From positions 1-42,809 of the IMG/VR virus record IMGVR_UViG_3300008216_000004: 42,809 nucleotides of DNA; one strand, given 5' to 3'. Position 1 is the first letter of the stretch. The number at the start of each line of letters is the position of its first letter. The stretch comes from a virus. Under the pieces are notes generated by a model. The model was not told the origin of the DNA. It saw nothing but the letters and a program-made list of their open reading frames with translations, and did not search any database. This document shows positions 33,065 through 42,809 of this stretch, in pieces. Made by a program: the position numbers and the translations under genes.

Positions 33065-34393
33065 TTACCAAACTATACCTATTACACGGAATGACCAGTT
33101 GGCAGGTGTTAATTCACGTCTTCCTTGATCTTCGGAGGTAGCGTCTGTAACAGTAGCAAACTGATCCTTGAATGCCCACTTGACATAAATGTTTGTATCA
33201 TCCGCCCAACAAGTCCGTAAGAATACCCCAGCTTGGTGTCCCCCACTCCCGCCTGAATAGTAATCAGATATATCATGTCCTATTCCAGTTATAACATCAT
33301 CCACGCTATAACCATATTCTGTTGTGGTACATTTCAACTGGAAGAGTATTTCATCAGGTGCTGATCCTAACCCGTGGGCTACACTATAATTATCAAATGT
33401 TCCAGAAGAGTTGTAATCATAGTATGAAGCATTGTTACAAGTAACATAGGAACCCTTAAATGCTGTCCCGCTTGCCGCACCAATGGTAACGGTAACATCC
33501 TCCCCTGAATTGGTAGCTGTAACCCCCGAACCTACAAAATTTATAGAATCTGCACTAGTTGTCTTGTCTGTTCCCTCATCTTTGACCGTAAGATTGCTGG
33601 GTTTATTTGCATCACTTGTATTATCTACATTCCCAAGTCCAACCTGATCCTTGGTTACGCTGTGGGGATTCAAACTACTTCCTGTGTGTCCTACAATCCC
33701 CTCATCTACATCTGATATTTCAGCCCAAGTAGTTGAATCAGTCTTCTTATAGATTTTATTGGTAGTGGAATTAAAGAAGAAATCCCCTGTTACTCCTTGT
33801 TCGGAACTGGGTGCTGATGAGCCATTTAACCATTGTGTACCTGCCGCTCCATCTGCTCCATCCGATCCGTCAGCACCGTCCGCTCCATCTGATCCATCTG
33901 CTCCGTCAGCACCTGCTGGGCCAGTTTCACTTTCAAAAGTGGTATCCACATATGCCTTGGTAACAGCATCTGTATCTTCTGTAGGGGTCGCAACATTAGT
34001 GACCTTTAATCCCCCCATGTTCCATACTTTAGTACCAACAGTTTTAAGGGTCTGTATTAATGTATTGCTGATCCTGTGATAAAGTTCTTGGATCAGGTTA
34101 CGGTTATGTTCATAGGATAAATCCAATGCCGCTTCTGTTACCCTTGAAGTCTTTTGGAAATCCACCAGAGCCGTATCTACATCAGAATCTCTTTTAATTA
34201 CTATTAGATCACCGTTAACAGGAGCAGTAGTGAAGGTTAAGACTTCTGTAGCAGTATTTATAGTATAATCAGTAGTTACCGTTTTTTCGACTCCAGCAAC
34301 CTCAACGACTAGGAATTCATCCTTTATCAATGGGAATGCGTAGGTGAAATTAACTTCCGTTCCATCTCCTATAAATTCTGTATATGTTGGCAT
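33065..34393 (-). CDS. Tail fibre protein (gp17-like N-terminus, collagen-like stem)
   Basis: A 442-residue protein. Residues 1-150 are the T7 fibre attachment domain (TEFIGDGTEVNFTYAFPLIK, RDSDVDTALVDF, LDLSYEHNRNLIQELYHR). A collagen-like run of GAD/GSD triplets lies at about 158-186, then the GDFFFNSTTNKIYKK motif usual after such stems, and a C-terminal receptor-binding part (about 300-442) unlike T7. GAGGAT precedes the ATG. Being short, it is probably helped by the five-LamG protein in host recognition. Confidence 0.88.
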   Translation of the reverse strand: MPTYTEFIGDGTEVNFTYAFPLIKDEFLVVEVAGVEKTVTTDYTINTATEVLTFTTAPVNGDLIVIKRDSDVDTALVDFQKTSRVTEAALDLSYEHNRNLIQELYHRISNTLIQTLKTVGTKVWNMGGLKVTNVATPTEDTDAVTKAYVDTTFESETGPAGADGADGSDGADGADGSDGADGAAGTQWLNGSSAPSSEQGVTGDFFFNSTTNKIYKKTDSTTWAEISDVDEGIVGHTGSSLNPHSVTKDQVGLGNVDNTSDANKPSNLTVKDEGTDKTTSADSINFVGSGVTATNSGEDVTVTIGAASGTAFKGSYVTCNNASYYDYNSSGTFDNYSVAHGLGSAPDEILFQLKCTTTEYGYSVDDVITGIGHDISDYYSGGSGGHQAGVFLRTCWADDTNIYVKWAFKDQFATVTDATSEDQGRRELTPANWSFRVIGIVW

Positions 34394-34412
34394 TTTACTG
34401 TATCCTCAATGT

Positions 34413-37400
34413 TTATGGTGTTCTAATTCTCCCATTAAATAGGTCTTTGCTATTATGCCAATCTATAATTTGGTTAATAACCCTACTTTGGAACTCTTCA
34501 TTCTTTTGTTCTTTGGCTTGTCCTGTATGTTTTGTCGCTTCCATATATGGTTTTTCCATATATTTATATTCTTTTAACCAAGGAAAGGATCGTTCCACTT
34601 GATCCAAGGCTCTTGACCTATATGTTTCAAATATCTTATTAACCATCCGTACCCTGAAATCGGATACACCTGTTCCTTTCGTCTGTTTTGTGGAAATACC
34701 TGCTAATCTTTGATATTCCTGCGTTCCGAAGAGGGTATAAAGAGCTTTCCGCAATGTAGGTGATCCTTTTAGGGGTCGAAATGTTGGGTCACTCATAATA
34801 GTTTTCCCAAGGGCAGTATTCAACTTGTCCAAATCACCCTCCCTTAAACGGATACTGCTGGTAATGTCATGCCAAACCTCGTAGGGGGCTGTATTATGGC
34901 CTAACTTCGCAAGTTCCCCAACATTCATGGTGACTTCCTGACCATCTACAGTATCAACCGTTACGTTGGGCCAAGGTTTTCCATTAAGGGAATCCAGATT
35001 GAGATTAACACTTCTACCATAGCGTTCAGGATTGGTTTGAAGTAATTTCAATCCTTTCGGATCGAAGGTGTATATTTCATAAAGTTCTCTTTGTACAGGA
35101 TCAGGCTTAACTTTCCTGATTGAGAGAGGTAGGAGCCATTCCAATAAACTAGCATTTACAGTAACTGGTTCAGAGAGTGCATTCCTATAAACTGGATTTT
35201 TACTGGCTAATGAAGGGATGGAGTCCTTAAAGGTCTGTAGCATTTCCTTATGTAATCCCTCCCATTCCCTATTTCGTTCCCTAACAAGGGGGTCTACAAG
35301 TGCTGTTTTTCTAAAGAGGGCTGGGATAAATCCTTTTGCAATCGGTTGGAAGAATCCTTTATGGAATCGTATTGCGGCTTCAGTCCCTCCCTCTAAATCA
35401 GTCAATCCAAGTCTTTGTTTCTCGTATTCGGTGTACATTCCAGAATCCGAAACTGTCTTGAGAATTTGGAGGTAATTTCTATTGGTTATTAGATTGTATG
35501 TGGATATTGCGAAAGCTTCCTTGAACACTAACAATTTTTGAAACAATCCATCCCTTACCTTTGGGTCTTGAATCATTTGCAATTGATTATGTATGTCCCT
35601 CATGTCGGCATTAAAGGCCAGAATTGCGAACCAAGGATCACCTCTATTATAAGTGTAGGATTTGATTGGGGTTCCATCCTTGTCTAATGTGATGACAGAA
35701 TATGGTTGATACCCTAAATTTTTCTTAATTTCAGCACGAATTTTATTATTGGCTACCAAACTCCCAGTAATAAAGACGCTTTGACCATTTGGCCCTTTTT
35801 CATGGTTATTTACTAATTGATGAGCGGCATACCATAACCCTGCTCCTGCCACCATTTTTCCACGAAGTTCTGCGGCAACCTCTCTATCAGCCGCTTTCAT
35901 AGCCACGCTATATTGATTTTGTCCAAAAACTGCATTCAATTTGGGGAAGCTCGCCGCTGGAAATGTCTTATGCAATTCCTTCATTAAATTTACTGGAGTC
36001 CTTACGAAAGGTACTGCCAGTTGTAATAAAGAAGAACCTACTCCACCTCCCTGCCTTGCTTTTTGAATATGAGCCGCCCAACCTTCAATGAAATACATCC
36101 ATGTTTGAGGGTCTTTCAGTCCAGTTTCTTTGGCGATTTGAGCATGATATTTAGAAAGTTCGTCTGGAAGACTTAAAGCATTTTGGAAAGGGCCAGATTC
36201 TCCGAATTTTAAAGAGGCTTCCCTTAATGGAGAGAATTTTTCCAATTCCATTTCAAATTCATAATTAAAAGCTTTTTGGAAGTCTTCTTTATTCATCTTC
36301 GCAAAAGCCGCCTGATTTATATCGCCAGTTTTAGCATCCCTAACCTCAAACTTTTCCAATGTTTTTAGGAATGTTTCCTGTTGTATCTCGCCTTCTGTCT
36401 TGTACCTTCCGTCTGGCGTTAGGACTTTTAATGTTTGATCCGCATCGTATTGCCTGAAAACTTCCTTCATCTGCTTACGTGTCAGATTGTTAATGGGTAA
36501 ATCCTTCAGGGCTGGACTGTTTATTCCAGTTGCTTCACCTACGGTGGCATTTCCAGATAACTTTGATTTTGAAAGAATATCATCAAATTGTTGACCATGC
36601 TTGGCAGACAATACGTTCCTTGCCCCCCATTGTTTGAAAATCTCATCAATCCACATCATAGTCTTGGCAGGAGCATTGACACCTTGCCTAATGCCATTGG
36701 CTAACCCCCCCAATGCTGAAAATTTTCCCTCGAAAGGCAGGTCTACTCTTTTCCCCATTTCTTCAATTACACTCTTACTGGACAATTGCCCCCTCATTGT
36801 TTTTGCCGCAGTCAGGGCTATAGCATTGATACTCCCCCATTTTTGACCGTTGTAGTAACCAAAGGTCAGTTGGTTTTGTAGGACACGCCCATATAGATTA
36901 CTTGTATCATTATCCTTGGCTATACGTGACCTGATGGCACTTATACTTTCAGGGGAATGTCTCCAGTATTTAGCCCAACCAAGATCAACGTATCCTAATC
37001 CTTCATTTATTTTACCACCTAATGCCCTCGTTCCTGATTGCCAGTAAGAGTTCATAAAGTTTCCAATAAATGTAATAGCCTGTGTAGGGGGTGCGGACAG
37101 AATGGAATTAACATAGTATTCAACTGTACCCCTCATAAATCTATCTATATACCCACCCATTCTCGCTCTTCCTGTAGCCGACCTTGTGAGTTCCTTGAGG
37201 AATGCTGTTGGATCATCTAGTGCGTCCAATACCTGCATTTGCTTTATGAATGCCGCACGATCCCCCCTGTTCTTGAGATATTGCCTAGCTATTTCAGGAG
37301 TTAATTCCCCATTACCATGAAGTTCCTTTAGGAATGCCTGATCCTCCCTTAACACAGTTCCCTTCGTTAAGTTGACAACCTCCATCAATTCCGCTCTTCC

Positions 37401-40400
37401 ATCTTTTCCAAGCAGTTTATTCTTCTGCATGGTCATGCCACGGTGATGCCATTCATATCGAAGGTTTCTGGCAACACGAAGAGCATCAATAGCTTGATCT
37501 CCAGCATTTGCCAGTTGAGCCGCTATTTTTACATTATCAAGATTATCTACACTCTTTTCCAATTCATGTCGGAACCTGTTCATAAAGGCCACGGCAATAT
37601 GGTCTACAACTCCCTGTCTCATCATAAGCTCTTGAGACATTTGACCAGCACCCACCAAGGTTGCATCAGTTTCCAATGCTCCTGCTCCATGTAACAAATT
37701 GTAGTATTCCAAGGAGTATTTCCCATAAGCGTTCATACCTTTCGAGTCAGACCCACCAAAAGGTTTGAATATAAAGTCTTTAGGATTCTTTGAGGCTAGA
37801 TCACCAAGGCCCAGCATAATAGCCCTTAAATCTGAATGATCCCCAATTTCATTGAAGTTGACAGCATTCTCAACCCATTCTTCAAATTCGCCTTCTTTAA
37901 GTTGCTTCACCCAATTTTTAAGAAATTCCGCTCTCTCCTTTTCAGGCTTTAGAGAGAATCCCTTGAAAGGCTCCATTGGCCCAGCAAGTGTTTCTACTGA
38001 ATGTTTCCCTTGTTCACCAACATCAGCCTTCGGTGCTTTCCCAGCCTTAATTTCAGGAACTCCTTCTCTACCATATTTTATTATGTCCTCTATTTTGTGG
38101 GGGGTTGTTCCCTTGGCTTTAGCAATCTTTCCTTGAATCTCATCCCAAGAATCCAGATAAACTTTATCAACCTTTGACCCTGCATTTACTTTTTTATTTA
38201 AAACTCCTTCATCCACCAATACCATTTTCTTTGTTCCTTTACGCATCCCCCAACTAGAAGGACGCATAAAATCTCCATGCAAAACGTCATAATTCAAAAT
38301 GTCTACAAGACCAATTTTTTCTAATTCTTTCTGTAGTTCTGGAGTGTGATTTTCCCAATCTTTAGCTGTAAATTTTTGAAAGGGTTTTAATTTTTTATTA
38401 ACCTCTTTGTCATTTCTTGGAACATACTCTACAACAATGTAGTTATCCCCCTTTTCGTATAGTTTTGCGATATGCTCCCCAAGCATCTGATCCTCTCCCC
38501 AACTATGAGCGTCATTTTGTTCTAATCCTTTGGGATTTTTTGCCACCTTTACTACTAAATCTTCCGTTCGGTATCCTTGTCTGCTAGAACCTCCACCCGA
38601 TAACTTCTTCAAGTCTTTTAAGTCTACTTTATTTTGTATTACTTTTTCAGTAGTCTCTTCATTGAATAGTTCTTTTACGATCCTCTCACCTCTTGCTTTT
38701 TGAGCCTTTACAGTCCCTTTATTGTGAGGATTAACCCACTCTTTTTCAGCTAGATTTTTACGATCTAAAGCTTCTTGTTCTTTTCCAGCCTTAACCTTTG
38801 CTTTATATTCTGCTAGCGATTGATTATAATCCTTCTGTTCTTGGGCTTCAGTTTTATATTTCTTACTCCCAATTTCCTTTTTGAAGGTCTTGGTGGTAGT
38901 GTCTAAAATATTTTCCCTATCCTTAACGCCCTTAATAACTTTAGTCTGTAAATTCTGTAAATCTTTAATGTATTTATTATGATCCCTCCTTTTCAAAACC
39001 CCTGTTACGACTGCACTTTGAGCTATTTCCAAATCTTCTTTTATCAGGAACCTGATTTCATTATAAAGATTCAATTCATCCCCTACAGCCCGAATATCAG
39101 TCAGTAATCCTTGAAGCTTGCCATTCTCTACATTATCAAAAATTCTTGTGTATTCAAATTCTGGAACTTCCTTACCTTTGGTTAGCTCTATGAATTGGCT
39201 AATGAGATTGCTGTTGGTTGATCTGAAAGAGGCTATTAACTCCTTGGCTTCATCTGTATCTTTTTGGAGTTTTTCCCTGTATGCCAACCGTGTTTGATCG
39301 TTGGGATCAATATCTTTAAGTTCCTTCTCCCACTCAACAATCTTACCCTTCAATCCTTTATGGATTTTAGCTTCTGTAATGAATGCCAAGGCATCCTTTG
39401 AATCATTAAACAGATACTTTGAGAAGCCGTGGAAACCTCCACCAAGAACCAAACCAAAAACAGAACTGATCCCAACTTCAGTAGGATTCAAACCAACTTG
39501 CCCTCTCAATTCTGCCCAATTTCTACTAGTACCCTTACCCCATTGATACATGAGATTATGCCCCCCACCCATCAATCCTCCTTGAGAAGCTGACCATAGT
39601 AATTCACGGTATTTGACTCCCTTTAAGAAACCTTTTGGAGCTTGGGCGAAAAAGACAGGTGCAAGAAGAGTATCAGCCAGAAGTTCCATCTGATTGATTT
39701 CATCCTGTTCACCCATTTCTATTCTTAAATTCTGGGCAAATTTAGAGGAATAGTATCCTGCTGGCATATTGATTGCGGCATAAGCTGATAGCCAACCTAT
39801 CGCAGTCCAAGGATGTCGAGCCGCCCATGCCTGTGCTGATCCAGTAGCCAAACTCCCTGTAACTATGTTTGTCCCCATTGGAACACCCATCTGTATTGCC
39901 AAGGATTGGAGATATTGAGGCATTGCGGCACTTGGATCAAATTTCGTTGCCTTCTCCATATAAAAGAAATCTGGAATTACTCCATCAACAGGGGTAGTCC
40001 ATCTCTTTAATGTATAAGAATTTCCCTCTGCATCCTTAAATCCTCCGTAACCACTTGTATTTATTTTATTGTAGGATTCTCCTTTTTCATTTCCGAATAT
40101 ATCCCTGTTTCCCATTACATCTTCAGGCAATACATACACCAATCCATCTGTACCCAATAGATAGTTCCATCCCTCTTCTAAATTCCCTTTACCATCAAAA
40201 ATATTCTTCCCTATTTTATCGTAGGATTCTCCTCCTTGAGTTCCTTCGTATGCTTTTACTTCAGATAAATCTGTTTCAATTTTACCACCTATCCCTGCTA
40301 ATTTGCTCAATTCTCCGATTGAACTTAAAATTTGATTTCTTAAAAAAGTATCAGGTTTCCTGACCTCCTCCCCTTCCTTCCTTTTTTCCTTGGCTATTGC

Positions 40401-40958
40401 CTCCTCTTCTTCATCTATTTTCTTATCTTCTTCAGCTAAAGCAGTTTGTAATTCAGCAAGCAATTCCTTTACGGATTTTATAATTTGAGGATCATCAGAT
40501 GGATTTTGTCCATGTTTAAGTCTATATGTTTCAAATGCGGATTTAGCTTTTTCGTATGCTTTAGTCCCCTTCACTAGCCTCTCTACCGCTTTAGTCCCAT
40601 CAGTGCCTGTTAAAGCTTCCAAAAGTGGATTCTCAAGTGCTTTATTAACCATCTGATTCCATTCTGGAGGACGGAGTTCATTAGTGATGGTTCGTGTTCT
40701 GTTCTGATTGGCTTGATCACCTGTAATTAAACCGCTTGATTCCAGCATCCCAAGGAATGAACTGATTTGAGGTTTAACGGTCATATTCTCATTGTGATAA
40801 CTCTCCTCAACTGGTCTCTTCTTTCTTCCCCACGTAAGTTCTGGGGGTAATGGAGGGAGTCCCATATTAGAAACCTCTTTAGCATTACGAAGAACTTCTT
40901 CGTCTACTTCATTGGGGACATTTTCAGGATCAACTTGATTATTTTTTGGAATAGCCAT
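34413..40958 (-). CDS. Giant internal virion protein (gp16-like) with embedded kinase-like domain
   Basis: A 2181-residue protein at the gp16 position; T7 gp16 is 1318 residues. Residues 150-210 are charged and helical; hydrophobic stretches lie at about 375-405, 425-445 and 455-510. Residues about 785-925 resemble the kinase-like domain of phage polyvalent proteins: GGGSSRQGY, LVVKVAKNPKGLEQND (K804), YIVVEYVP, VLHGDFMRPSSWG (D896) and KMVLVDEGVL (D916). The C-terminal half has long amphipathic helices and VRTPVNLMKELHK-type segments seen in other giant podovirus ejection proteins. No N-terminal lytic transglycosylase, present in T7 gp16, is seen. The ATG has no Shine-Dalgarno and follows gp15 by 12 nt. 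Confidence 0.85.
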   Translation of the reverse strand: MAIPKNNQVDPENVPNEVDEEVLRNAKEVSNMGLPPLPPELTWGRKKRPVEESYHNENMTVKPQISSFLGMLESSGLITGDQANQNRTRTITNELRPPEWNQMVNKALENPLLEALTGTDGTKAVERLVKGTKAYEKAKSAFETYRLKHGQNPSDDPQIIKSVKELLAELQTALAEEDKKIDEEEEAIAKEKRKEGEEVRKPDTFLRNQILSSIGELSKLAGIGGKIETDLSEVKAYEGTQGGESYDKIGKNIFDGKGNLEEGWNYLLGTDGLVYVLPEDVMGNRDIFGNEKGESYNKINTSGYGGFKDAEGNSYTLKRWTTPVDGVIPDFFYMEKATKFDPSAAMPQYLQSLAIQMGVPMGTNIVTGSLATGSAQAWAARHPWTAIGWLSAYAAINMPAGYYSSKFAQNLRIEMGEQDEINQMELLADTLLAPVFFAQAPKGFLKGVKYRELLWSASQGGLMGGGHNLMYQWGKGTSRNWAELRGQVGLNPTEVGISSVFGLVLGGGFHGFSKYLFNDSKDALAFITEAKIHKGLKGKIVEWEKELKDIDPNDQTRLAYREKLQKDTDEAKELIASFRSTNSNLISQFIELTKGKEVPEFEYTRIFDNVENGKLQGLLTDIRAVGDELNLYNEIRFLIKEDLEIAQSAVVTGVLKRRDHNKYIKDLQNLQTKVIKGVKDRENILDTTTKTFKKEIGSKKYKTEAQEQKDYNQSLAEYKAKVKAGKEQEALDRKNLAEKEWVNPHNKGTVKAQKARGERIVKELFNEETTEKVIQNKVDLKDLKKLSGGGSSRQGYRTEDLVVKVAKNPKGLEQNDAHSWGEDQMLGEHIAKLYEKGDNYIVVEYVPRNDKEVNKKLKPFQKFTAKDWENHTPELQKELEKIGLVDILNYDVLHGDFMRPSSWGMRKGTKKMVLVDEGVLNKKVNAGSKVDKVYLDSWDEIQGKIAKAKGTTPHKIEDIIKYGREGVPEIKAGKAPKADVGEQGKHSVETLAGPMEPFKGFSLKPEKERAEFLKNWVKQLKEGEFEEWVENAVNFNEIGDHSDLRAIMLGLGDLASKNPKDFIFKPFGGSDSKGMNAYGKYSLEYYNLLHGAGALETDATLVGAGQMSQELMMRQGVVDHIAVAFMNRFRHELEKSVDNLDNVKIAAQLANAGDQAIDALRVARNLRYEWHHRGMTMQKNKLLGKDGRAELMEVVNLTKGTVLREDQAFLKELHGNGELTPEIARQYLKNRGDRAAFIKQMQVLDALDDPTAFLKELTRSATGRARMGGYIDRFMRGTVEYYVNSILSAPPTQAITFIGNFMNSYWQSGTRALGGKINEGLGYVDLGWAKYWRHSPESISAIRSRIAKDNDTSNLYGRVLQNQLTFGYYNGQKWGSINAIALTAAKTMRGQLSSKSVIEEMGKRVDLPFEGKFSALGGLANGIRQGVNAPAKTMMWIDEIFKQWGARNVLSAKHGQQFDDILSKSKLSGNATVGEATGINSPALKDLPINNLTRKQMKEVFRQYDADQTLKVLTPDGRYKTEGEIQQETFLKTLEKFEVRDAKTGDINQAAFAKMNKEDFQKAFNYEFEMELEKFSPLREASLKFGESGPFQNALSLPDELSKYHAQIAKETGLKDPQTWMYFIEGWAAHIQKARQGGGVGSSLLQLAVPFVRTPVNLMKELHKTFPAASFPKLNAVFGQNQYSVAMKAADREVAAELRGKMVAGAGLWYAAHQLVNNHEKGPNGQSVFITGSLVANNKIRAEIKKNLGYQPYSVITLDKDGTPIKSYTYNRGDPWFAILAFNADMRDIHNQLQMIQDPKVRDGLFQKLLVFKEAFAISTYNLITNRNYLQILKTVSDSGMYTEYEKQRLGLTDLEGGTEAAIRFHKGFFQPIAKGFIPALFRKTALVDPLVRERNREWEGLHKEMLQTFKDSIPSLASKNPVYRNALSEPVTVNASLLEWLLPLSIRKVKPDPVQRELYEIYTFDPKGLKLLQTNPERYGRSVNLNLDSLNGKPWPNVTVDTVDGQEVTMNVGELAKLGHNTAPYEVWHDITSSIRLREGDLDKLNTALGKTIMSDPTFRPLKGSPTLRKALYTLFGTQEYQRLAGISTKQTKGTGVSDFRVRMVNKIFETYRSRALDQVERSFPWLKEYKYMEKPYMEATKHTGQAKEQKNEEFQSRVINQIIDWHNSKDLFNGRIRTP

Positions 40959-40970
40959 TTTAAAAGTTCT

Positions 40971-42809
40971 TTAGTTTCCCAATTGTTCTATAGCTAGTTT
41001 TAAAGCTGTCTTTTGCGAGTCACTCAGCTTTTCAAAAAACTCTGTTTTTTTATAGGCAATGTTCCTATCAATAATGAAACCCAGAAATTGTTTTTGTTGT
41101 GTAGAAAAAACGAGGGTTTCAGTTTGTTTTCCATCTTTTATCTCGTATTTGGATGGGATTACAAGTTGCCTTTGCAGTACCCCTAACGCATTAAGCATTT
41201 CCCGATCCCCTATGGCATTAACATCGTCCCAAAGTTCATTTATAATTTTATCTCTAACTTTGTCTTCATGTTCCTTCCACGATCCAGATGTATCCCCTGC
41301 TTCTAAATTTCCAATATACAGTTCTTGTTCTTCAAGTAACCACTTTTCAATTTTTTTATTTACATAAATAGTAGCCAAACCCTGCACTTTCCGCATTTGG
41401 TTCAAAGTAATCTCATTATTTTTGCCTTTACCGAATACCTCATGCAAGGTTTCCCCAAAATCAAAATATGGCCCAGCAGTTTTAGCTATAGTGGCTGGAA
41501 CAAACCCTTGAGGTTGTTGTTCAAAATAATTATAAAGGGAATCAATTTGTTCTTTATTTCGGCGGTCAGTTATAAAATCATTGAAACTTTTATTGGTAAC
41601 GTCCGTTGTTGTTATAGCATCCCATTGCCCATTAGTGATTACTCCAGCCTGATGTGCTTCTCGCAGGATTTTAAAATCCTCACCACTTAAAGGCGACCCC
41701 TCTTCACTCCGAATAAAAATATCCTCGTAATGTAACCAAAGGTCTTCTTCAACTACTGAAATATTGTCTGATTTATAGTCTTTAAAATTATCCCGAATCC
41801 ATGCCGCTCCTACATCCCAATCAATATTGAAATTAGGATCATCTTCCAGCACCCCCAATAATTCAAAAAGTTGCCCTTTAGAGGCTCCAGTTGTTCCATA
41901 GGTTCGCATAGCCAATATGGATAAACCTCTCGTACTTCTTTCCTGCGCCGCTACTTCGGCTTTATCAAAAGCAGTATAAGCATCTTGACGTAGGGTATCG
42001 GTTATTTTCCCAGTACCAAATATAACTCCATTATCTAATTTTAGAGCCAATAAATCTTCAAAAATACTTTTGGCTTTATCTGCTCCACCATAATCACGGC
42101 TGGAAGCTACTGTACTTATTAGATGAGGGATGACCCCATGCTCTAAAAAGAACTCCTCATTCCCTTGGAAATATCCAGCAGGGTCTTGTAACCATTGGGA
42201 AAGAAGATACTTTGCATCTGGTTCCCGATGAGCATCCCCTTGGGTTGAAATATATTGATCAAAAAGATCAACCCCTACCTGTGACCAAGCGTGTTTACCC
42301 CTTTCAGTATAATCATCTATAGATTTCTTTGTCAGTATCTCCTCAATGTGACTTTCAGATTCATTCAGTAGGGTATTCAAGGTGTTTAGTGCATAACTAC
42401 TACCCCTGATAACTTTATATTCATCATTATCAGCTAATTTTTCTCTACTTATTTCCCTAATTTCTTCAAAGGATAGCCCACTTCCCATTGCTTCATTCAA
42501 ATCCTCTTTATAACTCCCTGCCAAACGGAAAGCTCTGGCATCAAGTGAACCAATTCTGAAAGCTTGAGATTGCCAAGGCTCCATCTTTCCTCCCATTATA
42601 AGTTTCCTTATAACGCCTAGACTTTTCTTATTCTTTGTTTGGAGTCCCTTGTAAACTTTTTCGTATTGTTCGGGATCAGTTTCATATAGATTTTTTCCAT
42701 ATTCCCTGAATTTTTGAAAGCTCTTGTTTCTATTCGCCGCATCTGACGCAAAGTTCTGCTGTAATGTTTGAGACAATCTACCCAGACTCTGTGAAGTTCC
42801 ACTCCACCA
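40971..42809 (-). CDS. gp15-like internal virion protein, main part (continues at 1-225)
   Basis: This is the bulk of the 646-residue protein whose true ATG lies at 225 across the circular join; a TTG at 42776 is only an apparent start. It is charged and helical throughout, with SQAFRIGSLDARAFRLAGSYKEDLNE and repeated Trp-containing helices, as in podovirus core proteins. In T7, gp15 and gp16 form the tube through the periplasm during ejection. The last 123 bases repeat the window start. Confidence 0.8.
   Translation of the reverse strand, partial: WWSGTSQSLGRLSQTLQQNFASDAANRNKSFQKFREYGKNLYETDPEQYEKVYKGLQTKNKKSLGVIRKLIMGGKMEPWQSQAFRIGSLDARAFRLAGSYKEDLNEAMGSGLSFEEIREISREKLADNDEYKVIRGSSYALNTLNTLLNESESHIEEILTKKSIDDYTERGKHAWSQVGVDLFDQYISTQGDAHREPDAKYLLSQWLQDPAGYFQGNEEFFLEHGVIPHLISTVASSRDYGGADKAKSIFEDLLALKLDNGVIFGTGKITDTLRQDAYTAFDKAEVAAQERSTRGLSILAMRTYGTTGASKGQLFELLGVLEDDPNFNIDWDVGAAWIRDNFKDYKSDNISVVEEDLWLHYEDIFIRSEEGSPLSGEDFKILREAHQAGVITNGQWDAITTTDVTNKSFNDFITDRRNKEQIDSLYNYFEQQPQGFVPATIAKTAGPYFDFGETLHEVFGKGKNNEITLNQMRKVQGLATIYVNKKIEKWLLEEQELYIGNLEAGDTSGSWKEHEDKVRDKIINELWDDVNAIGDREMLNALGVLQRQLVIPSKYEIKDGKQTETLVFSTQQKQFLGFIIDRNIAYKKTEFFEKLSDSQKTALKLAIEQLGN
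42687..42809. repeat. Exact 123-bp copy of the window start (circular overlap)
   Basis: Bases 42687-42809 are identical to 1-123. Since the repeat lies inside a gp15-like gene that reads through in frame when the ends are joined, this is an assembly overlap of a circular contig rather than a biological terminal repeat. Confidence 0.92.

Noticed and set aside
1-42809. tRNA genes, CRISPR arrays, insertion sequences, integrase
   Set aside because: No cloverleaf, regular spacer array, transposase or recombinase motifs were seen on reading both strands.

Overview
The window is one essentially complete genome of a T7-like podovirus (lytic, Autographivirus type), assembled as a circle and cut inside a virion gene. 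Positions 1-123 are repeated exactly at 42687-42809, so the unique length is about 42,686 bp, and the gene split across the two ends reads in frame through the join. The assignment rests on the T7 gene set in T7-like order: single-subunit RNA polymerase, ssDNA-binding protein, primase-helicase, family A DNA polymerase, 5'-3' exonuclease, portal, scaffold, capsid, tail tubular proteins A and B, internal virion proteins, tail fibre, small and large terminase. There is no integrase or repressor. The host cannot be named from the sequence; Shine-Dalgarno sites before many genes show a bacterial host.

Nearly everything is transcribed on the minus strand, so reading runs from high to low coordinates. 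Early block (26192 to 22715): four unknown small genes, a DUF932 protein, a gamma-glutamylcyclotransferase-like enzyme, a zinc ribbon and two small unknowns. Replication block (22749 to 14586): RNA polymerase, SSB, Hjc-like nuclease, primase-helicase, a DUF1599-like protein, a small unknown, DNA polymerase, exonuclease. Virion block (14613 to 1, continuing at 42809): three small proteins, a 1482-residue five-LamG protein, portal, scaffold, two membrane or lipoprotein genes, capsid, a strong terminator, tail tube proteins, and gp13-, gp14-, gp15- and gp16-like ejection proteins, then tail fibre, holin-like protein and terminase, closed by a second strong terminator at 30952-30997. A lone PD-(D/E)XK nuclease lies just past it.

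The unusual part is 26.2-30.5 kb. An AT-rich plus-strand cassette, pointing against the rest of the genome, encodes a 574-residue amidoligase-type protein (glutamine-synthetase-like COOH-NH2 ligase), a stand-alone class II glutamine amidotransferase with Cys at position 2, an amber-interrupted membrane ORF and a 51-codon ORF, and ends in its own intrinsic terminator. It is flanked by about 0.8 kb and 0.56 kb of repeat-rich non-coding DNA. With the cyclotransferase in the minus-strand early block, the phage carries the three activities expected of a peptide or isopeptide modification system: make an amide bond, handle glutamine amide, open gamma-glutamyl links. This is the best candidate for an under-described system here. 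Two more points stand out: the 2181-residue ejected protein contains a kinase-like domain, and one early protein carries a short piece related to the phage's own portal gene. No endolysin was recognised.
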